Shown here piece by piece: positions 17,070-26,041 of a DNA stretch of 64,000 bases. A model generated the notes under the pieces. It was not told where the DNA came from. It was given only the letters and a program-made list of their open reading frames with translations, and made no database searches. The stretch comes from Chitinophaga eiseniae (GTDB lineage: Bacteria; Bacteroidota; Bacteroidia; Chitinophagales; Chitinophagaceae), in assembly GCF_900167135.1 (NCBI RefSeq), contig NZ_FUWZ01000004.1:434001-498000 (forward strand). The letters run 5' to 3'. The translations under genes were made by a program, and so were the position numbers. The first letter of the stretch is position 1; every line of letters starts with the position of its first letter.

Positions 17070-17946
17070 CAACGACGGTGTGTTCGTTATACCGTTTTAT
17101 AAAATCACGGGGAGATAACCCTTTGATATCCTTAAAATGTTTGTTGAAGTTGGAGATATTGTTATACCCGCTATCGTAACAGGCTTCTGCGACATTATGA
17201 TGCCCTTCCAGCAATAGTTTGGCGGCATGTCCTATTCTCACTTCCTTTACAAAATCAATCAGCGTGCGGTTGGTCTTCCGTTTGAAAAAACGACAGAAGG
17301 CCGCCGAAGACATCGGGATGAGGTCTGCCACATCCTGTAACGCAATTTCTTCTTTAAAATGGCTGAAGATATAATCAAATACCTTGTTGATTTTATTGGC
17401 TTCGCCGGAATTGTCTACAGCGTTGAAGTAGGGGGAAGAGAGCACTTCAGCGTAGTCGGATTGCGCCAGCGCATCCAGCAGCTGTAACATCAGTACGGCG
17501 CGTGTGAGGCCCGATTGGCCCAGCATTTCCAGCATAAGGTTCCTGGCGGTGGTAATGGTTGGGCCGCTGAACAGCAAGCCCCTGGCGGCTTTTTCGAAGA
17601 GTGCATTCAGTTGCCGCGCTTCCGGTTTTTCCAGCAGTTGCCGGCCCATAAAGTCAGGGAAAAAGTGGATCACTGTCGCTACCGGTGGTTGAAAAGGATC
17701 TACCGCCTGGTAATACTGCCAGCAATGCGGCAGATAACTGCCCAGCAACACCAGCTCCGTACCTTCAAAGTCGCGGATATGATCGCCGATGAAACGTTTG
17801 CCGCTACAGTTTTCAATCAGCGCGATCTCAAAGTTCACATGTGACTTCAATGCCGTATATCTCCTGATCTCCAGCATTTCTGACCTGATGGTAAATGACT
17901 GGTCCGGAGGAAAGGTGAAGTTCTCATAAATGTACTGCATAGACAT
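17056..17946 (-). CDS. AraC-family transcriptional regulator
   Basis: The likely start is the ATG at 17946 (or 17940, two codons later), giving about 296 residues; a further in-frame start at 17991 would overlap the direct repeats described below. Residues 1-180 form a sensing domain with a cupin-like beginning (FTIRSEMLEIRRYTALKSHVNFEIALIE), which usually binds a sugar. The C-terminal 100 residues are a typical double helix-turn-helix: LQDVADLIPMSSAAFCRFFKR and then VAEACYDSGYNNISNFNKHFK. It is convergent with the mutarotase gene and divergent from the 771-residue secreted protein. It may control one or both, and the sugar taken up by the symporter would be a sensible ligand. That link is inferred. 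Confidence 0.9.
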   Translation of the reverse strand: MSMQYIYENFTFPPDQSFTIRSEMLEIRRYTALKSHVNFEIALIENCSGKRFIGDHIRDFEGTELVLLGSYLPHCWQYYQAVDPFQPPVATVIHFFPDFMGRQLLEKPEARQLNALFEKAARGLLFSGPTITTARNLMLEMLGQSGLTRAVLMLQLLDALAQSDYAEVLSSPYFNAVDNSGEANKINKVFDYIFSHFKEEIALQDVADLIPMSSAAFCRFFKRKTNRTLIDFVKEVRIGHAAKLLLEGHHNVAEACYDSGYNNISNFNKHFKDIKGLSPRDFIKRYNEHTVVAIPS

Positions 17947-17983
17947 AGATATGTGGCATACTCCCGATGCCAAGTTAATAAAA

Positions 17984-18002
17984 TTTAGCAAGGTTTTAGC
18001 AA
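17984..18002. promoter_or_regulatory. Tandem direct repeat TTTAGCAA, candidate AraC-type operator
   Basis: Two identical octamers TTTAGCAA start at 17984 and 17995, 11 bases or about one helical turn apart. Tandem direct half-sites with one-turn spacing are the usual target of AraC-family proteins. They lie in the intergenic region between the divergent AraC and secreted-protein genes, so autoregulation or control of the neighbour is plausible. No binding data are available. Confidence 0.5.
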
Positions 18003-18013
18003 ATAATCTCCTG

Positions 18014-18031
18014 TTTTTGCGGCAGCAAAAA
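18014..18031. repeat. Short inverted repeat in the divergent intergenic region
   Basis: Seven-base arms TTTTTGC and GCAAAAA are separated by four bases (GGCA). They lie between the TTTAGCAA repeats and the gene at 18094. They could be a second regulator site or a weak hairpin; nothing in the sequence decides. Confidence 0.35.
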
Positions 18032-18093
18032 AAGCATCAGTATTGATCAAATAAGGGGTGGTAAATAGAAAGCCTATCATTGATTTTTGCACC

Positions 18094-20409
18094 ATGAGAT
18101 ATTGGTGCAGCTTTAAATCCCTGATTATGATCCCGGCATTGTGCGCATGGCATATAGTGCCGGCGCAACAGCCGGCGGCAGATGATCTGCCGGGCCAACT
18201 GCAGGGTGTGTTACGGTACCGGATCTGCCAGTATGAAGGCACCACTTTAAAGACGGCACAAACCTTTCAGCAGGACAGGGTCCAGGCGGCCGGGGGCGAC
18301 TGGCGCCTGCAGGTGAATAAAAGGGTCCTGCCCGACGGTGCTACCGATATACAGGCTGCCTGCAGACTGGAAAAGGGTAACGCGCGCCAATGCGCGCTCT
18401 CCATATCACTGGACTTCGCCCGATGGAGCCCGCAACATTATGTGCTGGTGCCGGCTTCCGTATACAACGGCAACCGCTATCGTGCCATCGGGGAGGGTTA
18501 CAATCCTGACTATCCGCGGGATATGTATTATAATCCGCAGGTGCCGCTCACTATCTCCAACAATCCGCGTTTGTCAATTCAAACAGGAGAACCTTCCACG
18601 ATAGCCTTACAAACCGGCAACGCTGCCACCCCGGCTATCTGTTTTTTTTCGCCACAGGAGAAGAAAGGTTTTATTCTGCTCACGACACAGCAGACCAGTC
18701 TGGGAAACAGCGGTCTTACGATAACAGAAAACGCAGCAAAAGACAGCTGCTCACTGTCGATTTCCGCACCAGCGGTACGCAGGCTGGCGCCGGGATTCGG
18801 CGATTTCCATGCCAGCGGTGACCGTGCGCCCGACTGGAAAGCCGGTGATGAAGTGACCATGCATTTCCGGACGTATGTATTTGATGCGGAAGATATACCG
18901 GCGCTGCTGCGCCGCCTGATGCAGGTCCGTAAAGCACTGAGCGGGCCCAATGCGCCCAGGAACATATTACCGATGAGCAAACTGTTGCAGTGTGCAACGG
19001 ACATCTGCCGGCAGAACTTCATAGAAGTGAAGGCCGGCGCCTATTACAGGCCGGAGAACAATGATGATTTCCAGCTGGGATGGGTGAGCGGTATGATCAA
19101 TACCTTTCCCATGCTGGCGCTCAATGATGCGAAGGAACGGCAACGGGTGGCCAGGGAGCTTGATTTTGTGACGGCGAAGCTGCAAGGCAAGAGCGGTTAT
19201 TTCTACGGTGGTATTACCGCCGACGGTAAGCTGCGTCCCGAAAAAATGCATCCCGCATTCCCTGAGCTGCAGGCGATGGTGAGGAAGAACGGCGACGTGT
19301 TGTTCTGGCTGATGAAACACCTGCTGTTGCTGAAAGCGCAGGGATATGGCCGGATGATACGGCCGGAGTGGGAACAGGCTGCAAAGCGGCTGGCGGCAGC
19401 CTTTGCGGCCACCTGGGAAAAACATGGCGAGTTCGGACAATTTATTGCTCCTGCAACAGGAGATATTGCGGTTTATAATTCCACGGCGGGGGCGATCGTG
19501 CCTGCGGGCATGATCATGGCCTCCCGCTATTTTCACGTTACGGCATGGACGACGATGGCAAAGGATGCGTCCGCCTTTTATTACCGCCGGGATGTTGAAA
19601 AGCAGGGTCTGACGGGCGGTGACTGCGGAGATATTTCTCACGATGCCAACTCTGAGTCGGCATTCGGTCTCCTGGAGTCGCTGATGGCCGTGTACCACTA
19701 TACAGGGGAGCAGCGCTGGCTGCATATGGCCGAAACGCAGGCTGCCCTCTGTGCTACATGGGTACTGTCCTATGATCCTGTTTTTCCTTCCGGTAGCGCT
19801 ATCGGCAGGTTACAATGCCATATGGCCGGCGCTGTATGGGCCAGTATCCAGAACAAACATGCGGCGCCCGGTATCTGCACGTCTTCCGGCGATGCGCTGT
19901 TCAAACTCTTCAGGGCCACCGGCCATCGCCAGTATGCAGATCTGCTGCGGGACATACAACATGCCCATGCAGAAGCGGTGAACATGCCCGGACACCTGAC
20001 CACGCACAACCTCACCGGTTCTTCAATGGAACGTATCCAGCCCGGCGATGCCGAAGGGAAAGAGAGTATCGGCAATTTCATCAATACGCGCAACTCCTGG
20101 ACAGAAACCGCAGGCATGCTCATGGCACTGGAAGTGCCGGGTATCTATATCAACACGGATAAAAAAGAAGTATACACCTTTGATCATGTCGTTACTGAAA
20201 TAATAGCGACGGAAAAATCATCGATGGTCATCGCCATCACCAACCCGACAGCCTACGACGCATCGGTGTCATTGCTGGCAGAAAACAACCGGCAGGCGGC
20301 CGCTCCATTGCCCTATACGGCATTTGTGAAATGGCCGCATGTGCGCGCCGGCGCCGGACAAACCGTGAAGGTCCGTGTAACCGCTGCGGGCATTGCCATC
20401 ATACCATAA
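18094..20409 (+). CDS. Secreted protein of unassigned family, possible (alpha/alpha)-toroid glycan-active enzyme
   Basis: I take the ATG at 18094, which places a signal peptide (SLIMIPALCAWHIVPAQQ) at the N-terminus; an in-frame start 12 codons earlier is less likely. The 771-residue protein has a beta-rich first part to about residue 290 and a mostly helical second part with repeated helical pairs, for example LLKAQGYGRMIRPEWEQAAK and GLLESLMAVYHYTGEQRW. This arrangement is typical of (alpha/alpha)6 hydrolases and lyases. Acidic and aromatic clusters such as GGDCGDISHDANSESAFG and FINTRNSWTETAG could line an active site, but I cannot name catalytic residues. A short beta domain ends the protein. 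It is divergent from an AraC regulator and follows the sugar-oxidation run. Confidence 0.55.
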   Translation: MRYWCSFKSLIMIPALCAWHIVPAQQPAADDLPGQLQGVLRYRICQYEGTTLKTAQTFQQDRVQAAGGDWRLQVNKRVLPDGATDIQAACRLEKGNARQCALSISLDFARWSPQHYVLVPASVYNGNRYRAIGEGYNPDYPRDMYYNPQVPLTISNNPRLSIQTGEPSTIALQTGNAATPAICFFSPQEKKGFILLTTQQTSLGNSGLTITENAAKDSCSLSISAPAVRRLAPGFGDFHASGDRAPDWKAGDEVTMHFRTYVFDAEDIPALLRRLMQVRKALSGPNAPRNILPMSKLLQCATDICRQNFIEVKAGAYYRPENNDDFQLGWVSGMINTFPMLALNDAKERQRVARELDFVTAKLQGKSGYFYGGITADGKLRPEKMHPAFPELQAMVRKNGDVLFWLMKHLLLLKAQGYGRMIRPEWEQAAKRLAAAFAATWEKHGEFGQFIAPATGDIAVYNSTAGAIVPAGMIMASRYFHVTAWTTMAKDASAFYYRRDVEKQGLTGGDCGDISHDANSESAFGLLESLMAVYHYTGEQRWLHMAETQAALCATWVLSYDPVFPSGSAIGRLQCHMAGAVWASIQNKHAAPGICTSSGDALFKLFRATGHRQYADLLRDIQHAHAEAVNMPGHLTTHNLTGSSMERIQPGDAEGKESIGNFINTRNSWTETAGMLMALEVPGIYINTDKKEVYTFDHVVTEIIATEKSSMVIAITNPTAYDASVSLLAENNRQAAAPLPYTAFVKWPHVRAGAGQTVKVRVTAAGIAIIP

Positions 20410-20446
20410 CCAAGCCTCCCACAACTACAGTATAAAGCGAAAAGCG

Positions 20447-20474
20447 CCCTCCGGGATTTCCCGGGGGGATTTTA
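20447..20474 (+). terminator. Rho-independent terminator after the 771-residue secreted protein
   Basis: A 9-bp stem with one G-U pair (20447-20455 with 20460-20468) and loop ATTT is followed by ATTTTATT. It ends the plus-strand transcript 38 bases after the stop codon. Confidence 0.75.
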
Positions 20475-20506
20475 TTGTCGGGGATACCGGTATTTTATTA
20501 TCCTTG
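20475..20506 (+). promoter_or_regulatory. Candidate Bacteroidota-type promoter for the DUF4240 gene
   Basis: A TTG at 20475-20477 and TATCCTTG at 20499-20506 are 21 bases apart. This matches the phylum's -33 TTG and -7 TAnnTTTG pattern with one mismatch in the -7 box. The ATG lies 17 bases downstream. Confidence 0.4.
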
Positions 20507-20523
20507 CAGTAAATCAAAAGATC

Positions 20524-20919
20524 ATGGATAACGCATCGATTAAGTTGCCTGAAGACTTTAGTCATATCAGCGACTGGTTCTGGGGTATTATCAGCCACGC
20601 GAAGGAAGACAGAAACACGTTAAAAGAAACACTGTCTGCGATGGCCAAAGACGATATCCTGCGGTTTCAGGAACAGTTTGTAGATGCTGCTGCAGAGCTA
20701 CAGGACGAGCCTTTTACGGATTATATGGAGGAATCAGAAGATGGCATAGAAGACATCTCTCATTGGATAGTTAGCAAAGGAAAAGCCTTTTACGCGGAGA
20801 TCATTCATCATCCGGAAAATACCCCTCATTCGGTAACAGGTAATACAGAGCGTATTCTTTATGGGGTAGCTGATGAAGTTTGCCTGGATAAGTTTGGAGA
20901 AACAACTGGTATCTATTAA
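20524..20919 (+). CDS. DUF4240-like small cytoplasmic protein
   Basis: The 131-residue protein is acidic, has no signal peptide or membrane segment, and resembles DUF4240. Features are an early FWGIISHAKEDRNTLKETL, a middle DDILRFQEQFVDAAAEL, and HWIVSKGKAFYAEIIHHPENTP, which corresponds to the conserved W-lxxxG+xxyexxlxxP end of that domain. The function of DUF4240 is not established; some members occur near toxin and immunity genes. No toxin gene is visible here. It stands alone with its own likely promoter and a hairpin on each side. Domain assignment comes from remembered pattern similarity only. Confidence 0.65.
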   Translation: MDNASIKLPEDFSHISDWFWGIISHAKEDRNTLKETLSAMAKDDILRFQEQFVDAAAELQDEPFTDYMEESEDGIEDISHWIVSKGKAFYAEIIHHPENTPHSVTGNTERILYGVADEVCLDKFGETTGIY

Positions 20920-20925
20920 AAAATA

Positions 20926-20949
20926 GCCCGGGGCTTGCGTGCCCCGGGC
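20926..20949 (-). terminator. Terminator between DUF4240 and convergent SusD
   Basis: A perfect 9-bp GC stem (20926-20934 with 20941-20949) has a 6-nt loop. On the minus strand it is followed by a T-rich run, so it best terminates the SusC/SusD transcript. It may also stop the plus-strand gene. Confidence 0.8.
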
Positions 20950-20956
20950 CTGTATA

Positions 20957-22663
20957 TTAATATCCCTGGTTCTGTTCCAGCACAGCGCCGGTATTCTGTG
21001 TGATTTCGGTGGCAGGTATCGGCCACAGGTTATGATAAGGCTCGATGGTTAAGCCCGACTTCGGATTGTATTTCTTATCCCGGTCGTACAGTTTACCCAT
21101 ACGGGTGAGTGTTACCGCCCTGAACTCTTCCATGTACAACTCTCTCAGCCGTTCGTCCAGCAGGTAGTCGATATTCATTTCTGCGGCGGTGGCAGGCGTG
21201 GCGCCGGCCCTGTTGCGCACCACGTTGATATCGTCTGCCGCTTTCTGTGCGTCACCTTTGCCGAGGTGTGCTTCGGCTCTCAGCAGATAGGTTTCTGCTA
21301 GGCGGGCCATATACTTCTGCAAAAACAACCGGGAGGCGCCGTTCAGCAGCAGGCCGCCAAACGGGTTGGTCACATTGGTGAGGATCGCCGGACCTGCCAC
21401 AGACACGAAGTCACCGGCCGACGGAGAGGCTTTCCTGATCACCGGGTAGAAATTGCGGATGGTGTCCCTGAAGTCCGCAGGTGCTACTTTGTCTTTGTAA
21501 CCGTCTTTTACGTACCATTTGCCATAGTCAGGAGAGGTGGCCGGTACGCCGGAGATGCGGATATCACGCACGATATTGTAGGAGGAGTTACGCATGTCGC
21601 CCGGTGTCCATATTTCGTAGAAGAAGTGGGAGGTGGGCCTTATCCAGCCGATACCGTTGGAGGAAACGCTGTCTACGAATTTAGCGTTGAACAGGATGGA
21701 CATTTTGGTTTTGGTAACGGACTCCACGATCCGCACGCCTGTTAAGCTGGGCACTACGGCCCATGCGGTCTGATCGCCTACAGAGGCGGAGTTGTTCAGC
21801 GTGCTTTGTATCACCAGCAGCCCTTCGTGGTTGCCGGTGCTGTAGTTCTGGTTGTTGTATTCAAACAGGTCGCGGTAAACATCTCCCGGTAAATTGGACC
21901 TTCTGCCAAAGCGGCTGGTCATCAGTGATACACCGGAGAAGTTGATCACTTCCGATGCACTGGCAATGGCGCCGTCATAGTCTTTCAGGGAGATCAGCAC
22001 CTCTGTCAGCATATGCTGGGCGATTTGTTTATTCACCGTGCCGTCGGGCACTTTGTTGATATCCGACAGTAAGGTGATCGCCTCCTGAAGGTCCTTTTTA
22101 CATTGCTGGTATACAGCATCGCGGCTGGCGCGCACGTAATCGTAGCGGGGGCCTGACAGCTCGTTCAGCTCAATGGGCACGCCGCCGTACAGGTTGGCCA
22201 GGATCTTATAGGAATATGCCCGGAAGAACAGTGCCTGACCGAGAAACCCGTTTTTCTCGGCGTCGCTCAGGCGGGTGGATTTTGACACCTGGCTGATCAC
22301 GAGGTTGGCGTTGGTGATAATTTTATAAAACGCGGTCCACAGGTTACCTGGAATAAAATATGTTGGCACCATGGTGGCCTTGTAGGCGTTCAGCTTAGCG
22401 GCAGGATCGTAGTCTGTGCCGTTAAAAGCGAAGTCGGTGGCGTAATACAACCCGAAATAGGTGTCCAGGTTGATATTACCCATGTAGATGTTCCTGACAC
22501 CGTTGTACAGGTTGTTGGTCGCCTGTTGATATTGAGTGGCTGTCTGGAGAGAGTTGTCCGGTGTATAGATAGACAGCGGGTCTTCATCCAGAAAACTCTT
22601 GCTGCAGGAAGAAGATAACGCTGCACCGATACAAAGGAGGTATGCGAATATTTTTGGTTTCAT
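20957..22663 (-). CDS. SusD/RagB-family outer-membrane lipoprotein of the fucosidase locus
   Basis: The 568-residue protein has a lipoprotein signal (lipobox LSSSC). The SusD pattern is clear: FLGQALFFRAYSYKILANLYGGVPIELNEL in the TPR-like part, and a C-terminal DERLRELYMEEFRAVTLTRMGKLYD segment followed by the typical ending NLWPIPATEITQN. It is the surface glycan-binding partner of the SusC gene 24 bases upstream on the same strand. The GH95 and GH29 genes upstream suggest fucosylated glycans as the ligand. Confidence 0.95.
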   Translation of the reverse strand: MKPKIFAYLLCIGAALSSSCSKSFLDEDPLSIYTPDNSLQTATQYQQATNNLYNGVRNIYMGNINLDTYFGLYYATDFAFNGTDYDPAAKLNAYKATMVPTYFIPGNLWTAFYKIITNANLVISQVSKSTRLSDAEKNGFLGQALFFRAYSYKILANLYGGVPIELNELSGPRYDYVRASRDAVYQQCKKDLQEAITLLSDINKVPDGTVNKQIAQHMLTEVLISLKDYDGAIASASEVINFSGVSLMTSRFGRRSNLPGDVYRDLFEYNNQNYSTGNHEGLLVIQSTLNNSASVGDQTAWAVVPSLTGVRIVESVTKTKMSILFNAKFVDSVSSNGIGWIRPTSHFFYEIWTPGDMRNSSYNIVRDIRISGVPATSPDYGKWYVKDGYKDKVAPADFRDTIRNFYPVIRKASPSAGDFVSVAGPAILTNVTNPFGGLLLNGASRLFLQKYMARLAETYLLRAEAHLGKGDAQKAADDINVVRNRAGATPATAAEMNIDYLLDERLRELYMEEFRAVTLTRMGKLYDRDKKYNPKSGLTIEPYHNLWPIPATEITQNTGAVLEQNQGY

Positions 22664-22687
22664 GTCTTAAAGTTTACGGTTGAAGCA

Positions 22688-25600
22688 TTAGAAGGACACG
22701 TTTACGCCGAGCGAGTAATTCTTCATCACGGGATAGCCGTTCTGGTCGAGGCCCAGGCCACCGGGGATTCTGAGCCCGAGGGAGGAGCGCTGTCCGGATG
22801 AAGGATTGGACTCCGGGTCCCAGCCGTCCCATTTGGTGATGGTCAGGAGGTTCTGCGCGTTGACATACACACTGGCTGATTTAATTACTTTTAAACGGCT
22901 CAGGAGGCCTTCAGGTAAACTGTAGGTCAGCGTTACGTCCTGCAGGCGGATAAAGCTTCTGGACACATAGGGACCGAAGTTTTCGCCCAGTGTGGCTACG
23001 TAGGCTGCGATGCTTCTGTAACGGGCGTCCGGGTTATTGGGTGTCCAGTAGTCATACACAAAGCCGTTGTTGTTGCGGATGTTGTCCGGATTCTGGAGCA
23101 TGATGCCCGGCGCGCCGAGGTAACCTTTTTTGCCACCCTGGATGGTGTTGATAAAGAACTTCAGCTGGAACGCTTTGTACTGGAAGCTGTTGGAGATACC
23201 GAGGCTGTAGGAGGGGTCCAGCCTGCCCAGTATTTGTTTGTCGTCCGGCGTGATACGTCCGTCACCGTTTACATCCTCCACTTTGTACTGACCGGCTTTG
23301 AAGCCCTGTGCCGCGAGGCTGGCAGGCACCTGTTCGCCGATCTGGTACATGCCGGTGATCTTGTAATCGTATACCACGCCGTAAGGCTGACCGATAAAGT
23401 AGCTTAATATCGGGTCGTTGCCGTTGATCAGGTCTTTGCCGGTACCGTCGATGTCGAGTACTTTGTTACGGTTCCGGAAGAAGTTGGCCGTTACTTCCCA
23501 TTTGAAGTTTTTATTGGATACCGGTACGCCGGTGATGTTCAGCTCCTGTCCTCTGTTCTGGATCTTACCGATGTTGATCAGGAAGCTGTTGAAGCCGGTG
23601 ATGGTAGGCGTCGCGCGGGAGTTCAACAGGTTCACGGAATTGGAGAAATACAGATCGAGTGAACCGAACAGCCGGTTGTTGAAGAACGCGAAGTCCACGC
23701 CGGTGTTAAAGGAGCGGGTGGTTTCCCAGCGCAGGCCGGAGTTGGGCAACTGACTCAGGAAAGAACCCAGCTGTGCGCCGCCGGATGAACCGTACAGGTA
23801 GCCGCTGGATAAGCCGACGGTCATCTGGGCAAGCGTTTGGTAACGGCCTACTGTCCTGTTGCCGGTAGAACCGTAAGACAGCCTCAGTTTCAGATCGTTG
23901 ATGGCATCCACTGATTTAAGGAAATTCTCTTCTTTCATGCGCCATGCAAAAGCAATGGAAGGGAAGGTGGCCCATTTGTTGGTCGCAGAGAAACCGGAAA
24001 ATCCATCTCTTCTGACGGTACCGGTGAGGATATATTTTTTATCGAACGAATAGGAGAGCCTGGCCATCTGGTACAACGCCTGTTCCTGCCAGGGGAGGAT
24101 GTCCATGTCGTTGGACACAGTGAGGCGTGCGGGATCGCCCACATCCAGCCTGTTGTAGGACAGTACGCCGTTGGTGATACCACCGGCGGACGTGCGGGTG
24201 CCATCGTGTTTGTTTTTTTCCGCGCCGTACAGCAGGGTGAGGTCTACCCCGTGTTTACCAAAATCCCTTTTGTAGGTCAGGATATTATCGATGGTCAGGA
24301 AATAATCGGTCATGTAGGTTTTGTAGGCGGTAGCCTCCACATTGGGCGCGTCGTAGTTGAAGCGGTTCGCGGAGATATAGTTGTTACCGAAATTCACGCG
24401 GTAGTTCAGGCCTTTGATATACGGAACGTCTACGCTTACGAAGAAGTTGCCGATCAGGTTCATGTTACGGTCCAGGTCTTTATTTCTTCTGAGCACTTCC
24501 AGCGCTGTAGGCGTAGTGGTTTGTGCGTAGAACTCCAGCATCTGCCCTGTTTTAGGGTCGAAAGGCAGGTTGTAGGGTTTCAGGAACATGATGTTCGAGA
24601 AGGACGGCGAAACGCCGCTGTAGTCGTTGATGGACAACCCTGTCTGTGCGCCGACGGTCAGCCATTCTGCGGGCTTGGCTTCAATGTTGAGGCGCAAGCT
24701 GTTTCTCCGGTAGTTATCGTTTTTGATAAGGTTCACCTGATCAAAATAACCATAGCCCAGGTAGAACTTGATCTTCCTGGACCTGCCGCTTAAACCGATG
24801 TTGTGGTTCTGAATCCTCGGTTTGGAATTGGTCATCAGGTTCCACCAGTTGGCTTCGTACCCGTTCTTATAGTTATCGCCTTCTATGCCCGGTATCTTGG
24901 TGGTAGGGTCCCAGTTGGGATTCATTTTCGTAGGGTCGTTGGGGTCACGGCTTTCAGACAGGTACCAGTCGCCCAGCTTCTGGATGTACTGTGCACCGGA
25001 AGCCGGTCTCATTTCTTTTTTTGTCATCTCCTGCATGGAATAAGAGCCGCTGTAATCCACGGTGAGCTTATCGATGCCGCTGGCGCCGCTTTTGGTGGTG
25101 ATGAGCACCACGCCGTTGGACGCCTGGGAACCATACACCGCGGCAGCACTTGCATCTTTCAACAGGTCAATGCTCGCGATGTCTGACGGGTTAATGGAAG
25201 TGAGTGCCCCCCTGTATATGAGCCCGTCTACCACGATCAGCGGAGAGGTGGTGCCGGAAATGGAGTTCCGTCCGCGTACCATCAGTGCCGGATCGCTGCC
25301 CGCTCTGGTAGTTTGTCCTACGGTGAGGCCCGGAACAGTACCTCTCAGTGAAGACATCACGTTGGCGTTGGGAGACTGTTTCTGTACCTGTAGGTCCGCT
25401 TTGGCCACGGCGCCTGTTACGTCCTGTCTTTTCCGGGTGCCGTAGCCGATGACCACCACGCTGCTCAGTTCACTCACCGAGGACGTTAAGGTGAGGGAGA
25501 GCTCGGCATTCTGTCCCTGGCTGATCTTAAATCCTGCGAAGGATTTGGCGTCATAGCCGATCATGCTGGCATTAAAGGTATAAGTGCCTGCCGGCAGGCC

Positions 25601-25813
25601 GGTGAAGGCGAACTTGCCGACATTGTCGGAGATAGCTACTTTCACACGCTGCCCATTGGATACTGCTTCTACAGATGCGCCGGGCAGGGGCGTGCCGCCG
25701 GCGTCCTTTACTGTGCCGTTCACATGGCCGGTATTTTGTTGTCCGTACGTCTGCATCAGTACAGAGCAAATAGAGAGCATTGTCGCAATAGTTATTTTTA
25801 CTATTCCTCCCAT
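22688..25813 (-). CDS. SusC-like TonB-dependent receptor of the fucosidase locus
   Basis: I place the start at 25813, where GGIVKITIATMLSICSVLMQ forms a clean signal peptide; an in-frame ATG 19 codons earlier adds a non-signal extension. The product is 1041 residues with a carboxypeptidase-like domain (GTVKDAGGTPLPGASVEAV), the SusC signature VVVIGYGTRKRQDVTGAV, a plug with PLIVVDGLIY and DASAAAVYGSQASNGVVLI, and a long barrel. It lacks an STN domain, so ECF/FecR signalling is not expected. A LacI-like palindrome about 155 bases upstream suggests direct transcriptional control. It forms an importer with the SusD downstream. Confidence 0.95.
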   Translation of the reverse strand: MGGIVKITIATMLSICSVLMQTYGQQNTGHVNGTVKDAGGTPLPGASVEAVSNGQRVKVAISDNVGKFAFTGLPAGTYTFNASMIGYDAKSFAGFKISQGQNAELSLTLTSSVSELSSVVVIGYGTRKRQDVTGAVAKADLQVQKQSPNANVMSSLRGTVPGLTVGQTTRAGSDPALMVRGRNSISGTTSPLIVVDGLIYRGALTSINPSDIASIDLLKDASAAAVYGSQASNGVVLITTKSGASGIDKLTVDYSGSYSMQEMTKKEMRPASGAQYIQKLGDWYLSESRDPNDPTKMNPNWDPTTKIPGIEGDNYKNGYEANWWNLMTNSKPRIQNHNIGLSGRSRKIKFYLGYGYFDQVNLIKNDNYRRNSLRLNIEAKPAEWLTVGAQTGLSINDYSGVSPSFSNIMFLKPYNLPFDPKTGQMLEFYAQTTTPTALEVLRRNKDLDRNMNLIGNFFVSVDVPYIKGLNYRVNFGNNYISANRFNYDAPNVEATAYKTYMTDYFLTIDNILTYKRDFGKHGVDLTLLYGAEKNKHDGTRTSAGGITNGVLSYNRLDVGDPARLTVSNDMDILPWQEQALYQMARLSYSFDKKYILTGTVRRDGFSGFSATNKWATFPSIAFAWRMKEENFLKSVDAINDLKLRLSYGSTGNRTVGRYQTLAQMTVGLSSGYLYGSSGGAQLGSFLSQLPNSGLRWETTRSFNTGVDFAFFNNRLFGSLDLYFSNSVNLLNSRATPTITGFNSFLINIGKIQNRGQELNITGVPVSNKNFKWEVTANFFRNRNKVLDIDGTGKDLINGNDPILSYFIGQPYGVVYDYKITGMYQIGEQVPASLAAQGFKAGQYKVEDVNGDGRITPDDKQILGRLDPSYSLGISNSFQYKAFQLKFFINTIQGGKKGYLGAPGIMLQNPDNIRNNNGFVYDYWTPNNPDARYRSIAAYVATLGENFGPYVSRSFIRLQDVTLTYSLPEGLLSRLKVIKSASVYVNAQNLLTITKWDGWDPESNPSSGQRSSLGLRIPGGLGLDQNGYPVMKNYSLGVNVSF

Positions 25814-25863
25814 AAAACGATTTTTTGAATGATAGATGTTTGGTGATAAAGCGATACTAACCA

Positions 25864-25880
25864 GTAGCAAATTCTGCTAC
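25864..25880 (-). repeat. Inverted repeat in the SusC leader
   Basis: Six-base arms GTAGCA and TGCTAC flank AATTC. The repeat lies about 50 bases before the SusC ATG, so it could be a small mRNA hairpin or a second operator. Evidence is limited to symmetry. Confidence 0.35.
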
Positions 25881-25966
25881 CCATTTTTTTCCATATTGTA
25901 GGTCTGAAATTTTTTCTTAACGTGTTTAAAAGGTAATGTGGATGTTGGTTTTGGTCGTTTGGTGAA

Positions 25967-25988
25967 TTTATGCAAAGGTTTGCATAAA
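25967..25988. promoter_or_regulatory. Perfect palindrome resembling a LacI-family operator, upstream of SusC
   Basis: Ten-base arms TTTATGCAAA and TTTGCATAAA are separated by GG, giving a perfect 22-base dyad. Its core TGCAAA-GG-TTTGCA has the shape of LacI/GalR-family operators, which are typically centred on a CG pair. It lies about 155 bases before the SusC ATG and 53 bases past the GH95 stop. No LacI-family gene occurs in the window. It probably controls the SusC/SusD transcript. Confidence 0.6.
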
Positions 25989-26041
25989 CGGTGAAAAAAT
26001 ATTTTCGAATGACATGACTTTAATTAAAAAGTGTTTCCGGA

